Positions 47,891 to 57,233 of a DNA stretch of 64,000 bases are shown here, piece by piece. Position 1 is the first letter of the stretch, and every line of letters starts with the position of its first letter. This DNA comes from CAZHTS01 sp964535315 (lineage in GTDB: Bacteria; Chloroflexota; Anaerolineae; Anaerolineales; Anaerolineaceae), in NCBI GenBank assembly GCA_964535315.1, contig CAZHTS010000002.1, positions 44,158 to 108,157 of the forward strand, in the 5' to 3' direction. The notes beneath the pieces are model-generated. The model was not told the origin of the DNA, did no database searches, and saw nothing but the letters and a program-made list of their open reading frames with translations. A program made the position numbers and the translations under genes.

Positions 47891-49867
47891 TTAAGGTTGG
47901 TTGAGCTGGATGATGTCAATGTGGCCACCTTGTGAGGCAATCGCTAACCGGCCATCGGGGGCGAAGGTTAACAACGTAGCAGCGGGGTAGGGCTCTGCCA
48001 GCAGCAGTTTGCCATCGGCTGTGCTCCACACATAAAGAGTCTCATGGCTGATATCGGCCAGGATGGTTCCATCTGGCGACAGCGCCGGCCTGGAGAGCAG
48101 GTAACGGTTTTCGGCCTCGCCCAGCTTGATTTCTTTGTTGTCGGTTTTGCCAGTGATGCTGGTGTACACGTGTGATGCACTGGCGGACGTTAGTTGTAAT
48201 GCGCCACCGGGCAGGGTGGTGACGGCCAGGGCGGCGCAGCCGCCGGTCAATTCGTCGAGCACCTGATATTTTTCCAGATCAAAGACGGTCAATCCGCCGC
48301 AATTTTCCAGGCTCTCGCCGTGGGCGATGACCAGTTTTTTCCCATCCTCTGAAAAGACCAGTTGCGTTGCGCTGCCGTCCAGGCGGCGTTTTTGCGTCGA
48401 GGAGCGTATATTCCACACTTCGGTCTGGTACCCGGTGAAAACGGCGGCGGTTTCGTTGTCGGCGGCGAAGGCAGCGCTGGTGACGGAGGCCAGGTCTTGC
48501 TTTTTCATGTTGAACAGCACTTTGCCGTCGGCAACATTCCAGACCCGTAACGGGGCAAAGACACTGCCACAGGCTACCCGGCTGCCGTCGGGGGAAAGGG
48601 CCAGGTATTGCGGCTCGCCCCGGTCGATCAGGGCGATACGCTTGAGCAGCGAACCATCGCCGGCATTCCACAGGTAAATGTGGTAGCTGCCGACCGACGC
48701 CAACACACGCCCGTTGGCCGAGAAAGCGACATGCCGGGCGCGCTGGGTGAAGGTGTTCACCTCGGCGCGTTTTTCACCGGTGGCTACGTTCCAGGACTCA
48801 AGCGTGTCGGGGCCGGCGGCGATCAGGGTGGCGCTGTCGGATGTGTAGGCGACCTGCTCGGCAAAACTCTGCATACGGTGCAGCACCTTGCCACCGTTGG
48901 TCTGGCGGATGATCAATTCACCGCCGTCTACGGTGGCAAAGGTTTTCTGGTCGGGGGCGTACGCCATTCCCAGGGCGGGGCGTGTCTGGCTCTGGATCAG
49001 CGACAGACGTTTGCCGTCTGCCACCTGCCAGATGCGCAGGGTGGTGTCGGCGCCGCTGGAAAGCAGTAACTTGCTATCCGGGCTGAACACCAGGCGGCTG
49101 ACCGGCGGGATGGTGACGTTCTTGTTGTGGGTATCGATGTGCCCCTTTAAGCGCAGCGGGGTTTCCGGCTTGTCGGTCTGCCAGAGGTGGATGCTGCCGT
49201 CCAGATGTCCGGTGGCCACGTGGGCGTGATCCGGCGCAACGGCCACGGCGGTGACCGGGAAGAGCGGCATGGTCAGGGTGGCGACCAGGCTGCCATCGCT
49301 GATCTTCCACAGGCGCGCCCCCTGGCGCTGCGAGTCGGTTTGCGGCAGGGTGGGCAGCGCATCGACGCTGACCAGGTACTGGCTGTCGGCGGAGAAGGCC
49401 AGCAGCGCTGCACCGACGTTTTCTACCGGCAGCAGGAGCGATGGGGCGGAGCCCTGTTCCCAGATTTCGATCTTCTGGCTGTCGCGATTAAAGCGCGCCC
49501 CATGTTTGCCGTCTGGGGCAAGCAGCAGGTCGGCGGGCAGGGAGGTCGGGATGGTTTCCTTTTCGGCGAGGTTGCTGGCCTGATAGTGGGCCAGGCCGGC
49601 GTCGCTCACCACCACGGCTTCCTCGCCGCCGGCGGGGACGGCCAACGAGCGGATTTCGCCTTTGCCCACCTGGCTGACGCGCCCAAAGGGCGCCGGGGTG
49701 GTGGGGGTTGGGCCGGGGATAAACGCGGTGGCGGTTGGACGGGGCGGGATGGGGGTGACTTCGGTACGCGGTACAGCCGTTGCCTGTGGGGTGGCAGAGG
49801 CGGCCGGGCCGCATGCAACCAGCGAGAATAACAGGATACAGGAAAGAAGCTGCAACAGTGGTTTCAT
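47891..49867 (-). CDS. WD40 propeller lipoprotein
   Basis: 658 residues from the ATG at 49867 (AAGGG upstream); the longer frame adds no signal. The signal LLSCILLFSLVAC has its lipid Cys near residue 19, then a Pro/Thr stalk to about residue 60. The rest is propeller-like, probably two WD40 domains: AVAPDHAHVATGHLDGSIHL, FSPDSKLLLSSGADTTLRIW, FSANGRVLASVGSYHIYLWN, SPDGSRVACGSVFAPLRVWN. There are no catalytic motifs. Second in the run LRR protein, WD40, WD40, TPR-WD40 on the minus strand; the four probably form or sense something together at the outer face of the membrane. Confidence 0.86.
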   Translation of the reverse strand: MKPLLQLLSCILLFSLVACGPAASATPQATAVPRTEVTPIPPRPTATAFIPGPTPTTPAPFGRVSQVGKGEIRSLAVPAGGEEAVVVSDAGLAHYQASNLAEKETIPTSLPADLLLAPDGKHGARFNRDSQKIEIWEQGSAPSLLLPVENVGAALLAFSADSQYLVSVDALPTLPQTDSQRQGARLWKISDGSLVATLTMPLFPVTAVAVAPDHAHVATGHLDGSIHLWQTDKPETPLRLKGHIDTHNKNVTIPPVSRLVFSPDSKLLLSSGADTTLRIWQVADGKRLSLIQSQTRPALGMAYAPDQKTFATVDGGELIIRQTNGGKVLHRMQSFAEQVAYTSDSATLIAAGPDTLESWNVATGEKRAEVNTFTQRARHVAFSANGRVLASVGSYHIYLWNAGDGSLLKRIALIDRGEPQYLALSPDGSRVACGSVFAPLRVWNVADGKVLFNMKKQDLASVTSAAFAADNETAAVFTGYQTEVWNIRSSTQKRRLDGSATQLVFSEDGKKLVIAHGESLENCGGLTVFDLEKYQVLDELTGGCAALAVTTLPGGALQLTSASASHVYTSITGKTDNKEIKLGEAENRYLLSRPALSPDGTILADISHETLYVWSTADGKLLLAEPYPAATLLTFAPDGRLAIASQGGHIDIIQLNQP

Positions 49868-49895
49868 AGTTTGGCCCTTGAGTATGTAGGTTGGC

Positions 49896-50447
49896 TCAGC
49901 CAGCCAGTGTGCCCTTGCCATAGAAAATGGTCAGGCCACGGCGATGGATATAGCTAAGCCCGTTGTGAGTGAGTTTGCTGCAACCCTGCACGTCCAGGTA
50001 TGCCAGATTGGACAGCCGTTGCAGACTCTTCAACCCGGCGTCGGTTATGCGGTTGCAATAACTCAAATTCAGCCAGGTGAGATGACGAAAACCGGTTAAG
50101 TGTACCATGCCGCTGTCGGTAATGCTGCACGAACTCAGACTGAGTTGGGTCAACCAGCTGACGTTTTTCAGGTAAGACAAACCTTTGTTGGTGATCTTGC
50201 GATTTTCGGATAAATCGATAAAGACAATCGGTTTGCAGGTGGATAATTCGTCGATCAGGGTGCGGAGAATATCGTCGTCGATGTTTTTAATGCGCAAGCG
50301 GTACACGTTTTCGTTAGAAAGCGCAAAACTGCCCGGGCCGAAATCGAACTCTTGCCAATCGCTGTTGGGCTGATCTGCCGGCCGCGAGAGCAGGGTCAGC
50401 GGCAGAGTGGTAGCAAACGGAAAAATGGTTGGGGTAGAAGGGATCAT
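49896..50447 (-). CDS. Leucine-rich repeat protein (RNI/AMN1-like)
   Basis: 183 residues with no signal peptide, cytoplasmic. Repeats of about 24-26 residues begin near residue 75: IVFIDLSENRKITNKGLSYL, LTQLSLSSCSITDSGMVHLT, LTWLNLSYCNRITDAGLKSL, LAYLDVQGCSKLTHNGLSYI, the cysteine-containing LRR type (LxxLxLSxCxxITDxGLxxL). Such solenoids bind proteins. It starts the run of WD40 genes, 28 bases before the first one, and is convergent with nothing: the aldolase gene upstream is on the same strand, 116 bases away, with an inverted repeat between. Confidence 0.85.
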   Translation of the reverse strand: MIPSTPTIFPFATTLPLTLLSRPADQPNSDWQEFDFGPGSFALSNENVYRLRIKNIDDDILRTLIDELSTCKPIVFIDLSENRKITNKGLSYLKNVSWLTQLSLSSCSITDSGMVHLTGFRHLTWLNLSYCNRITDAGLKSLQRLSNLAYLDVQGCSKLTHNGLSYIHRRGLTIFYGKGTLAG

Positions 50448-50475
50448 GCCTTACCTGGGAGGAGCATTTTTGCAA

Positions 50476-50508
50476 TGTAGGGGCGACCGGTCGCCGATCG
50501 CCCCTACA
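50476..50508. repeat. Inverted repeat TGTAGGGGCGA / TCGCCCCTACA
   Basis: Eleven-base arms at 50476-50486 and 50498-50508 around an 11-base GC-rich loop, in the gap after the aldolase gene. Palindromes with arms GTAGGGGCG/CGCCCCTAC occur as dispersed intergenic repeats in various Chloroflexota and cyanobacterial genomes, as I recall. No T-run follows on the minus strand, so a simple terminator is less likely. Confidence 0.75.
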
Positions 50509-50563
50509 GATACGTGCATGTCTGGCCTGGGTGCCTGTGCGACATCCCGGATGCCGGAGGAAT

Positions 50564-51514
50564 TTATGCGCCGAGCATTTTGCGGATTTCGTCGAGTTGC
50601 CCGGCGCTGCCCAGCTTCTCGTTCTTGTGGGCGATGAATTTGGCGTATTCGGCCATGAAGACTTTGCCAACGGGGCGCAGGTCAAAGTTTTCGGGGTGTT
50701 CGATGAAATATTCGCGGTGGACGCGGGTCCATACCAGACGGCCGTCGGTGTCGATGTTGACCTTGGTCACGCCCAGTTCGGCGGCGCGGCGGAACATGTT
50801 CTCGTCCACGCCCTTGGCGCCTTGCAGCTTGCCGCCGGCGGCGTTGATGCGTTCCACTTCTTCCTGGGGAACCGAGCTGGAGCCGTGCATAACCAGCGGA
50901 AAACCGGGCAGGCGGTTCTGGATCTCTTCGAGAACGTCGAAGCGCAGCCCCTGGGCGCCGCTGAATTTGTAGGCGCCGTGGCTGGTGCCGATGGCGCAGG
51001 CCAGCGAGTCGCAGCCCGAGCGTTCGACAAACTCTTTGGCAACGGCCGGATCGGTCAGCTTGGCGTTGGCTTCGCTGACGGCCACGTGCTCTTCCACACC
51101 GCCCAGCTGGCCGAGTTCGGCTTCGACGGCGATGCCACGGGCGTGGGCGGCTTCGACCACACGGCGGGTGGCGGCGATGTTGCCTTCAAAATCTTCGTGG
51201 CTGGCGTCGATCATCACCGAGCTGTAGAACCCGCTGTTAATGCAGTCGTAGCAGGTTTCCTCATCCCCGTGATCGAGGTGGACGGCAAAGATGGCGTCCG
51301 GGAAGACGCGCTCGGCGCTGCGGATCAGGCCCTCGAGCATGATCTTGTGCGTGTAGGAACGGGCGCCTTTGCTGATCTGAATGATAAAGGGCGCTTTGCT
51401 GTCCAGGCAGCCGCGGAACAGGCCCATGGTCTGTTCCAGGTTGTTAATATTGTAGGCGCCGATTGCATATTTGCCATAAGCGGCTTCGAATAATTTTTGG
51501 GTGCTGACGATCAT
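50564..51514 (-). CDS. fba: Class II fructose-bisphosphate aldolase
   Basis: Cleaves fructose 1,6-bisphosphate to dihydroxyacetone phosphate and glyceraldehyde 3-phosphate, using zinc, in glycolysis and gluconeogenesis. 316 residues. FAVHLDHGDEETCYDCINSG holds the zinc His and catalytic Asp; IAVEAELGQLGGVEEHV, CAIGTSHGAYKFSGAQGLRF with a second zinc His, and VMHGSSSVPQEEVERINAAG with the third and the phosphate site are all intact, as is KVNIDTDGRLVWT. A -10-like TACAAT lies at 51556-51551 about 40 bases upstream. The enzyme might act on tagatose bisphosphate instead, but the overall pattern is Fba-like. Confidence 0.95.
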   Translation of the reverse strand: MIVSTQKLFEAAYGKYAIGAYNINNLEQTMGLFRGCLDSKAPFIIQISKGARSYTHKIMLEGLIRSAERVFPDAIFAVHLDHGDEETCYDCINSGFYSSVMIDASHEDFEGNIAATRRVVEAAHARGIAVEAELGQLGGVEEHVAVSEANAKLTDPAVAKEFVERSGCDSLACAIGTSHGAYKFSGAQGLRFDVLEEIQNRLPGFPLVMHGSSSVPQEEVERINAAGGKLQGAKGVDENMFRRAAELGVTKVNIDTDGRLVWTRVHREYFIEHPENFDLRPVGKVFMAEYAKFIAHKNEKLGSAGQLDEIRKMLGA

Positions 51515-51617
51515 TTTTTAGGGCTCCTTTGTTGAGGGTATTCCCTTCTGATTGTATATCAAGATGATCGAAAAGGGAACGGCGAAAGGATGACGAATCA
51601 ACCGGCAGGCGGCGGAC

Positions 51618-52514
51618 TCAGACAGCCAGGAACAGGGCGGCGACCCCGGCGATGGACAACAACGTACCGAACACGGCGCGTTTGCTGATGTCTTCCTTGT
51701 AGCCCCATTTCATGATCGGCAGCAGGATGACCGGAGTGAGCGCCATGAGGGTCGAGGCGATGCCGACGTAGGCGTATTGGATGGCGACCATCGACAGCCA
51801 CACCCCGGCAAAGGGGCCAACCAGGCTGCCAAAGGCAATCAGGCGCAGGGCGCTGCGATCCTGGGCGATCTGGCGCACGGTGGCGCGGGCCTGGCCGGTA
51901 AACAGCGCCAGCAGCCAGATGGTCAGAGCGGCCACGCTCATGCGGATGACCACGGCCGAAATGGAGGGAAAGTCGCCGTACAGCCCGCGCTTGGCCAGGA
52001 TCAGCCCGCCGGCCTGGCCGATGGCCCCGCCCAGACCGAACAAGATGCCGATCAGGTAAGCGCGCCGGTCGTGCGGCTGCCCGTTGCCATTCTTACGTTC
52101 CAGTACTACCAGAGCGATGCCAAATACGGTCAGAAGGATGCCGCCAATCTTTGCGGCGCTGAGGCGTTCGCCCAGCATGATCCAGGCGGCCAGGGTGCTG
52201 ATGACCGGCACGCCCGACATGATCAGGGTGCCCAGGCGTACGCCGATGGTAATGTACGCCTGGAACAGGAAGAAATCACCCAACACCAGGCCGACGATGC
52301 CGGATAAGCCCAGCCATAACCAGCGGTCGAAGCCGGCCTGCCAGGGCAGCAGTTCTCCCTGGCTGATCCAGTGCGAGAGGATGAACAAAAGCACCGCAAA
52401 GGCCAGCCGGACGCGGTTGACGTGAATGGAGCCGGCTTTCTGGCTGGCAGTGGAGAAAAACAGCGAGCTAAAAGCCCAGCAAAAGGACGTGATGAGGGCG
52501 GCGATTTCTCCCAT
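51618..52514 (-). CDS. EamA/DMT-superfamily transporter
   Basis: 298 residues from the ATG at 52514 (AAGGT upstream); the 70 extra in-frame codons before it lack helices. About ten membrane helices in two EamA halves: MGEIAALITSFCWAFSSLFF and VGLVLGDFFLFQAYITIGVR in the first, IGILFGLGGAIGQAGGLILA and IASTLMALTPVILLPIMKWG in the second. The substrate is unknown. It is unrelated in detail to the EamA protein near 1.4-2.2 kb. Divergent from the acyl-CoA synthetase gene, 133 bases apart. Confidence 0.88.
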   Translation of the reverse strand: MGEIAALITSFCWAFSSLFFSTASQKAGSIHVNRVRLAFAVLLFILSHWISQGELLPWQAGFDRWLWLGLSGIVGLVLGDFFLFQAYITIGVRLGTLIMSGVPVISTLAAWIMLGERLSAAKIGGILLTVFGIALVVLERKNGNGQPHDRRAYLIGILFGLGGAIGQAGGLILAKRGLYGDFPSISAVVIRMSVAALTIWLLALFTGQARATVRQIAQDRSALRLIAFGSLVGPFAGVWLSMVAIQYAYVGIASTLMALTPVILLPIMKWGYKEDISKRAVFGTLLSIAGVAALFLAV

Positions 52515-52570
52515 ATAGAACCTTACCTTGTAAATGAATTTGCGCGGGGTTGATTGTACTCTATCGTGGG

Positions 52571-52576
52571 TATAAT
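52571..52576 (+). promoter_or_regulatory. Probable -10 box of the acyl-CoA synthetase gene
   Basis: A perfect TATAAT. The -35 is less clear: TTGATT (52550-52555) is 15 bases away, GGTTGA is 17. The gene's ATG is at 52648. Confidence 0.5.
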
Positions 52577-52647
52577 TAAAGGACATTGCTGCACGCTTTT
52601 CCGTGACGCTATCCGACCTGTTTTTCCCCATACGAGGTGGCAAATCC

Positions 52648-54756
52648 ATGACGGAAGTTTCTCTTACCCCCTTTTTTGATCCCAAAGGCGTCGTCCTGGT
52701 GGGCGTTTCGCGCGAGCCAACCAAACTGGGGTTTGGCCTGGCGCGTAACCTGATCCAGAGCGGCTACGGTGGGGCAATTCATCTGGTCAATCCCAAGGGC
52801 GGCCAACTGTTCGGCCACACGATTTACCCGACGATTGCTGCTGTGCCGGATCCGGCCGATCTGGCGGTGCTGCTGGCGCCGCCCAACGCCATTCCAGAGG
52901 CGCTGCGCGCCTGCGGCGAGCGCGGCATTTGCGCTGCTATCATTGCTTCGGGCGGGTTCCGGGAGACCGGGCCGGATGGGGCGGCGTTGGAAGCGCAATG
53001 CCTGGCGATTGCACGGCAGTACGGCATGCGTTTGATCGGCCCAAACTGCATCGGCCTGATTTATACCTATCTGCCGTTGGACACGACCTTTCTGGAACCG
53101 CCGCCGCCGCCCGCCGGCGATATTGCCTTCATCTCGCATTCGGGCGCCATTTGTGCGGCGGTGATCGACTGGGTGCGCGGCCAGGGATTGGGGTTGTCCT
53201 CATTGATCAGCCTGGGCAACCAGGTGGATGTTAACGAAACGGACATGCTCGCACCGGTGGCCGCCGAACGGCGCAACAGGGTGATTTGCCTGTATATGGA
53301 AGGGGTGAGCAACGGGCGGCGTTTTGTGACGCAGGCGCGCCAGGTGGCGGTGCATAAACCCATTCTGGCGCTCAAGGTCGGGCGTTTTGAGAGCGGTCAG
53401 CGGGCTGCGGCCTCGCATACCGGCGCTCTGGCGGGCAGTGAGGCGGCCTTTGACGCCGGTTTTCAACAGGCGGGCGTCATCCGCGCCAACACCACCGAGG
53501 AAATGTTTCAATGGGCGCGGGCGCTGGCCTGGTGCCCGCTGCCCAAGGGGAGGAACGTGGCTGTGCTGACCAACGCCGGCGGGCCGGGGGTGACGGCGGC
53601 GGACGCGCTGGAAGCCAACGGTCTGCGGTTGGCGCCGCTGAGCCAGGAGACACAAGAGGGTTTGCAGGCGATTTTGCCGGCGGCGGCCAGCGTACGCAAC
53701 CCGGTGGACATGCTGGCCTCGGCTTCACCGGAACAGTACGCCAGTTGTTTACAGCTTTTGCTGGCCGACCCACAGGTACATAGTGCGCTGGTCATCACCC
53801 CGCCGCCGCCCATGCATAGCGCCGGGCAGGTGGCGCGTGCAATCATCCCGGTCATCGAGATGAGTGATAAACCGGTGGTGATGGCGGTGATGGGCGACCG
53901 TATGATTCAAGAGGCGGTCGAGCACCTGCGCGCCGCACACATTGCCGAGTATCGCTTCCCGGAGTGGGCGGCCTCGGCGCTGGCGATTCTCTCGCAACGC
54001 GCCGAATTCCTGGCGCGGGCCGGCGAAACGCCGCTGGAACCCGAAGGGGTAGATCGCCCGCGGGCGGAACGTTTGCTGGCGGACAGAAAACCCGGTGAAT
54101 GGCTTGACTCGGAGGTGGCCCTGGAATTGTTAGAGGCCTACGGTCTGCGCAGCACTCGCCTGGAACTGGCGAGCAGCGCGACGCAGGCGGTTGAGATTGC
54201 AGAACGCATGGGCTACCCGGTGGTGCTCAAGATTGCTTCACCGGATATTTCGCATAAATCCGACGTGGGCGGGGTGTTGTTGAACGTCAGGGATGCCCAG
54301 GCGGTGAAGGATGGTTATGCGGCCATGCTGGCGCGGGTGCAGGCGGCCTGCCCGTCGGCGCGGTTATTGGGTTTGCACGTCCAACGTATGCTGCCGCAGG
54401 GGCAGGAAACGATCGTAGGCGTGGTGTGCGATCCACAGTTTGGGCCGCTGGTTATGTTTGGCTCGGGCGGCACCGAGGTGGAAGGAATGAACGACGTGGC
54501 CTTTGGCCTGGCGCCGCTGGCGGCGAGCGATGTGGATCGTATGCTGGCCCATACCTGGGCCGGGCGTAAGTTAAAGGGTTTCCGCAATCTGCCGCCGGCC
54601 GACCGTTCGGCCGTGCAGGACGCCCTGGTGCGCCTGGCGCAGCTTGCCCTCGATTTCCCGCAGATCGCCGAGATCGAGATCAACCCGCTGCGGGTGTTGG
54701 CCGAAGGGCAGGGCGCTTACGCCGTGGATGTGCGCGCCAAAATTGCGGGGGCATGA
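52648..54756 (+). CDS. Acetate/acyl-CoA ligase (ADP-forming), fused alpha-beta type
   Basis: 702 residues from the ATG at 52648 behind GAGGTGG. N-terminal CoA-binding Rossmann domain (VVLVGVSREPTKLGFGLARN then IHLVNPKGGQLFG), a succinyl-CoA-synthetase-like flavodoxin region with the phosphohistidine loop (FISHSGAICAAVIDW, SHTGALAGSEAAFDAGFQQA), and a C-terminal ATP-grasp domain (YPVVLKIASPDISHKSDVGG, FGPLVMFGSGGTEVEGMNDV, EIEINPLRVL). Such enzymes convert acyl-CoA, ADP and phosphate to acid, CoA and ATP, conserving energy in fermenters. SHTGAL supplies the expected His. The acyl specificity is unknown. Confidence 0.9.
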   Translation: MTEVSLTPFFDPKGVVLVGVSREPTKLGFGLARNLIQSGYGGAIHLVNPKGGQLFGHTIYPTIAAVPDPADLAVLLAPPNAIPEALRACGERGICAAIIASGGFRETGPDGAALEAQCLAIARQYGMRLIGPNCIGLIYTYLPLDTTFLEPPPPPAGDIAFISHSGAICAAVIDWVRGQGLGLSSLISLGNQVDVNETDMLAPVAAERRNRVICLYMEGVSNGRRFVTQARQVAVHKPILALKVGRFESGQRAAASHTGALAGSEAAFDAGFQQAGVIRANTTEEMFQWARALAWCPLPKGRNVAVLTNAGGPGVTAADALEANGLRLAPLSQETQEGLQAILPAAASVRNPVDMLASASPEQYASCLQLLLADPQVHSALVITPPPPMHSAGQVARAIIPVIEMSDKPVVMAVMGDRMIQEAVEHLRAAHIAEYRFPEWAASALAILSQRAEFLARAGETPLEPEGVDRPRAERLLADRKPGEWLDSEVALELLEAYGLRSTRLELASSATQAVEIAERMGYPVVLKIASPDISHKSDVGGVLLNVRDAQAVKDGYAAMLARVQAACPSARLLGLHVQRMLPQGQETIVGVVCDPQFGPLVMFGSGGTEVEGMNDVAFGLAPLAASDVDRMLAHTWAGRKLKGFRNLPPADRSAVQDALVRLAQLALDFPQIAEIEINPLRVLAEGQGAYAVDVRAKIAGA

Positions 54757-54792
54757 GGCGATCATTCACGCCTGAGCGGTAGGATCATTTCA

Positions 54793-54830
54793 GGGGTTGC
54801 TGGCTGCATACAGCCGGCAACCCCTGTGGT
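54793..54830. terminator. Terminator between convergent genes
   Basis: GGGGTTGC (54793-54800) pairs with GCAACCCC (54817-54824), and GGCTG (54802-54806) with CAGCC (54811-54815) around a CATA loop, with one mismatch pair between. On the plus strand TGTGGTGTTTTATT follows; on the minus strand there is only a weak T-run. It ends the acyl-CoA synthetase gene. Confidence 0.75.
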
Positions 54831-54833
54831 GTT

Positions 54834-57233
54834 TTATTCGTAAGCCAGCACTTCGCGGATGGTCATTTGCGAGGCGCTGCGCGCCGGTGCGGCGCTGGCG
54901 AGCACAGAAAGCAGGGTGACCACCACCAGCCAGATCAGAAAACCCTGCGCGGTGAAGGCAAAACTGGCCGGCGAGTTAAAGATGGCCCGGCTGACGATAT
55001 CGGCCAGGAAGGCGGTGATGGGGAAGGATAACGCCGCCCCGATAACAAAACTGAGCAGGCTGATGAAGACACCCTCGACGATGACCAGCCGCAGTACGAT
55101 TTTGTTGTAGGCGCCGATGGCGCGCATGACGCCAATCTCGCGCGTGCGTTCCATGACGTTCATGCTCAGGGTACCGGCCAGCCCGATGCTGCCCACCAGG
55201 GCAGTGAGGACGGCCATGGTGAGCAGGAAAGCGATCAGGATATCGATATAATCGAAAACGTTTTCGATCAATGTATTACCGGCCTGTACCTTGGACACGC
55301 GGAAATCCAGGGCCTTGAAACGTTCGTCCAGTCTGGAACTCACCCATTCCTGGTAAGAACGGCTGTGCCCGGCGGTGGTGATGCGGAACGAAGAAGCGCG
55401 CCCGGGGGTGTCCATTACCCGCGCCAGGTAATCGTACGAAGTGTAGGCGAAGAGTACGTCCACGCCGGTGTATTGGAAAATGCCCACAATTGTCCAGTCA
55501 TGCTCTGTCCCATCGATCTTTAATCGCAAAGTATCGCCGGGGTGCAGCCCAGGGTGTTTTTTCCAGAAGGCTTCGTTGACCGTGATGGCGTTTTCGTCGC
55601 CCGGCATCAGCCAGCGCCCCTCGAGCAGGATGGGGTCGACCAACTGGCTATCCGCGGGGGGGCCGAACACGGTGACGTATTCGGCTTCCTGGACGCCGGC
55701 GGCGATCACTTCTGCGCTGGTGATGGCCCAGCCTTCAACCTTTTGTACGCCCGGCACACTGCTGGCCAACTGGCGAATTTCGTCGATACGATACATGCGG
55801 TCGAAGTTGAGATTGACGTCAGCCTTGAAATATTTTGTGGTGCGTTGGATCTGTTGGTTGAGCGAGGCACGCACGTTAAACACGGAGATGAAGATGGCGC
55901 CGCCCAGCGCCAGGTTGAACAGGGTCAGGAAGAGGCGTCCCTTGCGGCGGAACGTGTTGCGCAAAGAAATGAGCAGTGGGCGGGAGAGACCACGCAGCCC
56001 TTCCAGCCAGCGATCGATTGCGCCCTTGCGCCCGTTTTCGGTTTCGAGGGCGCTGCTGTTGATGGCCTTATGTACGGTAACGCCTGAGCCGTTCAGGACG
56101 GGCAGAATGCCGGCGCCCACCGGCGCAACCAGGGCGATGATCACTTGTAGCAAGATGGCGACGGGGATCAGCCCGCGCGGCACCAGTACGACGTTGAGCA
56201 TGTCGGCCACATTGCTTGAGACGGCCATCGCGGCATAACTGCCGGCGGGGATGGCAAACACCAGGGCGATGGCGCCAAAGCACAGAATGAGGGCCACGTA
56301 CAGGCTGATGATTTGCTTGCGGCGCGCCCCAACCAGTTTCATTACGCCGATCTGGCGTAGATGCTGGTTAAGCAGCGCGGACAGGGTGTTGGCGATCAGT
56401 GACCCGCTTAGAAAGACGATCAATACCCCCAGCATGAACAATACGCCCAACAGGGCGCGGACGATGTTATCCAGGGGATGCTTGTGGGTCTCGAATTGTT
56501 GGGTACGGTACGCCTCACGCCCGCCTTTTTTCAACTGATCGGTGACCTGATCGGCGACCTGTTGAAGGTGGGCCTTATCATCCTGGCCGCTGCTGGTTGT
56601 GATCATCAGCCGGGTGTAGGTGGTGGGCTGGTGCAGCCACTCGAGCGTGTCATCGGTGATGTATCCTTTGGCGTCGCCAACCATGCCGTCGACGCCCGAG
56701 GTACGGTCCTGAACGATGCCGACCACCGGCAATTCTTTACGGGTGCCATCCGAAAGTTCGATTTCGAGACGGTCGCCCTGCCGGGCGCCCAGCTTGTCGA
56801 TGGCGTTTCTTTCCAACACCACCTGCTGGTTGGCGGGTTTGAGCCGTCCCTGGCGGAGCAGGAGGATGTCGATGCGCATGTCGTCGAAATCGGGCACCGT
56901 TTCCAGGTTGAGGACATCCCAGGTGTCGGGGCCGGTACGCACGCGTACATTGACGTTACGACGCCCCTCGGCTTCCTGGATGCCCGGCTGATTGCGTATG
57001 GTTTTGACCAGGTCGTCGTCAAAGGGGGCGGTGACGATCTCGATGTTGGCCGGGTTGGCGTCGGCGTAACTGGCGTTCATGTCGTTGGCGATGATGACGT
57101 ACAGGCCGGCGATCATGCCCACGGCGAAGACGCCGATGGCAATCGAGGCCACCACCAGGATGGTGCGGGCCTTGTTGTCCCACAGGTCGTAGAGGACTTT
57201 ACGCCAGCGTGGTCTGAGTCTGAAGCGTTTCAT
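54834..57233 (-). CDS. ABC transporter permease, FtsX/MacB-like double-domain
   Basis: 799 residues with two FtsX-type modules. Each has an N-terminal helix, a large outer domain and three closing helices: first VVASIAIGVFAVGMIAGLYV, then a MacB-PCD outer domain and helices around 270-380 (LLGVLFMLGVLIVFLSGSLI); the second module starts near 420 (LFLTLFNLALGGAIFISVFN) and ends TLLSVLASAAPARSASQMTI. The motif VMERTREIGVMRAIGAYNKI is the FtsX coupling loop. It should use the two ATPases upstream to move or extract a lipid, peptide or lipoprotein (MacB/LolCDE-like mechanism), not to import. Its start overlaps the ATPase-cNMP gene by 35 bases. Confidence 0.92.
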   Translation of the reverse strand: MKRFRLRPRWRKVLYDLWDNKARTILVVASIAIGVFAVGMIAGLYVIIANDMNASYADANPANIEIVTAPFDDDLVKTIRNQPGIQEAEGRRNVNVRVRTGPDTWDVLNLETVPDFDDMRIDILLLRQGRLKPANQQVVLERNAIDKLGARQGDRLEIELSDGTRKELPVVGIVQDRTSGVDGMVGDAKGYITDDTLEWLHQPTTYTRLMITTSSGQDDKAHLQQVADQVTDQLKKGGREAYRTQQFETHKHPLDNIVRALLGVLFMLGVLIVFLSGSLIANTLSALLNQHLRQIGVMKLVGARRKQIISLYVALILCFGAIALVFAIPAGSYAAMAVSSNVADMLNVVLVPRGLIPVAILLQVIIALVAPVGAGILPVLNGSGVTVHKAINSSALETENGRKGAIDRWLEGLRGLSRPLLISLRNTFRRKGRLFLTLFNLALGGAIFISVFNVRASLNQQIQRTTKYFKADVNLNFDRMYRIDEIRQLASSVPGVQKVEGWAITSAEVIAAGVQEAEYVTVFGPPADSQLVDPILLEGRWLMPGDENAITVNEAFWKKHPGLHPGDTLRLKIDGTEHDWTIVGIFQYTGVDVLFAYTSYDYLARVMDTPGRASSFRITTAGHSRSYQEWVSSRLDERFKALDFRVSKVQAGNTLIENVFDYIDILIAFLLTMAVLTALVGSIGLAGTLSMNVMERTREIGVMRAIGAYNKIVLRLVIVEGVFISLLSFVIGAALSFPITAFLADIVSRAIFNSPASFAFTAQGFLIWLVVVTLLSVLASAAPARSASQMTIREVLAYE

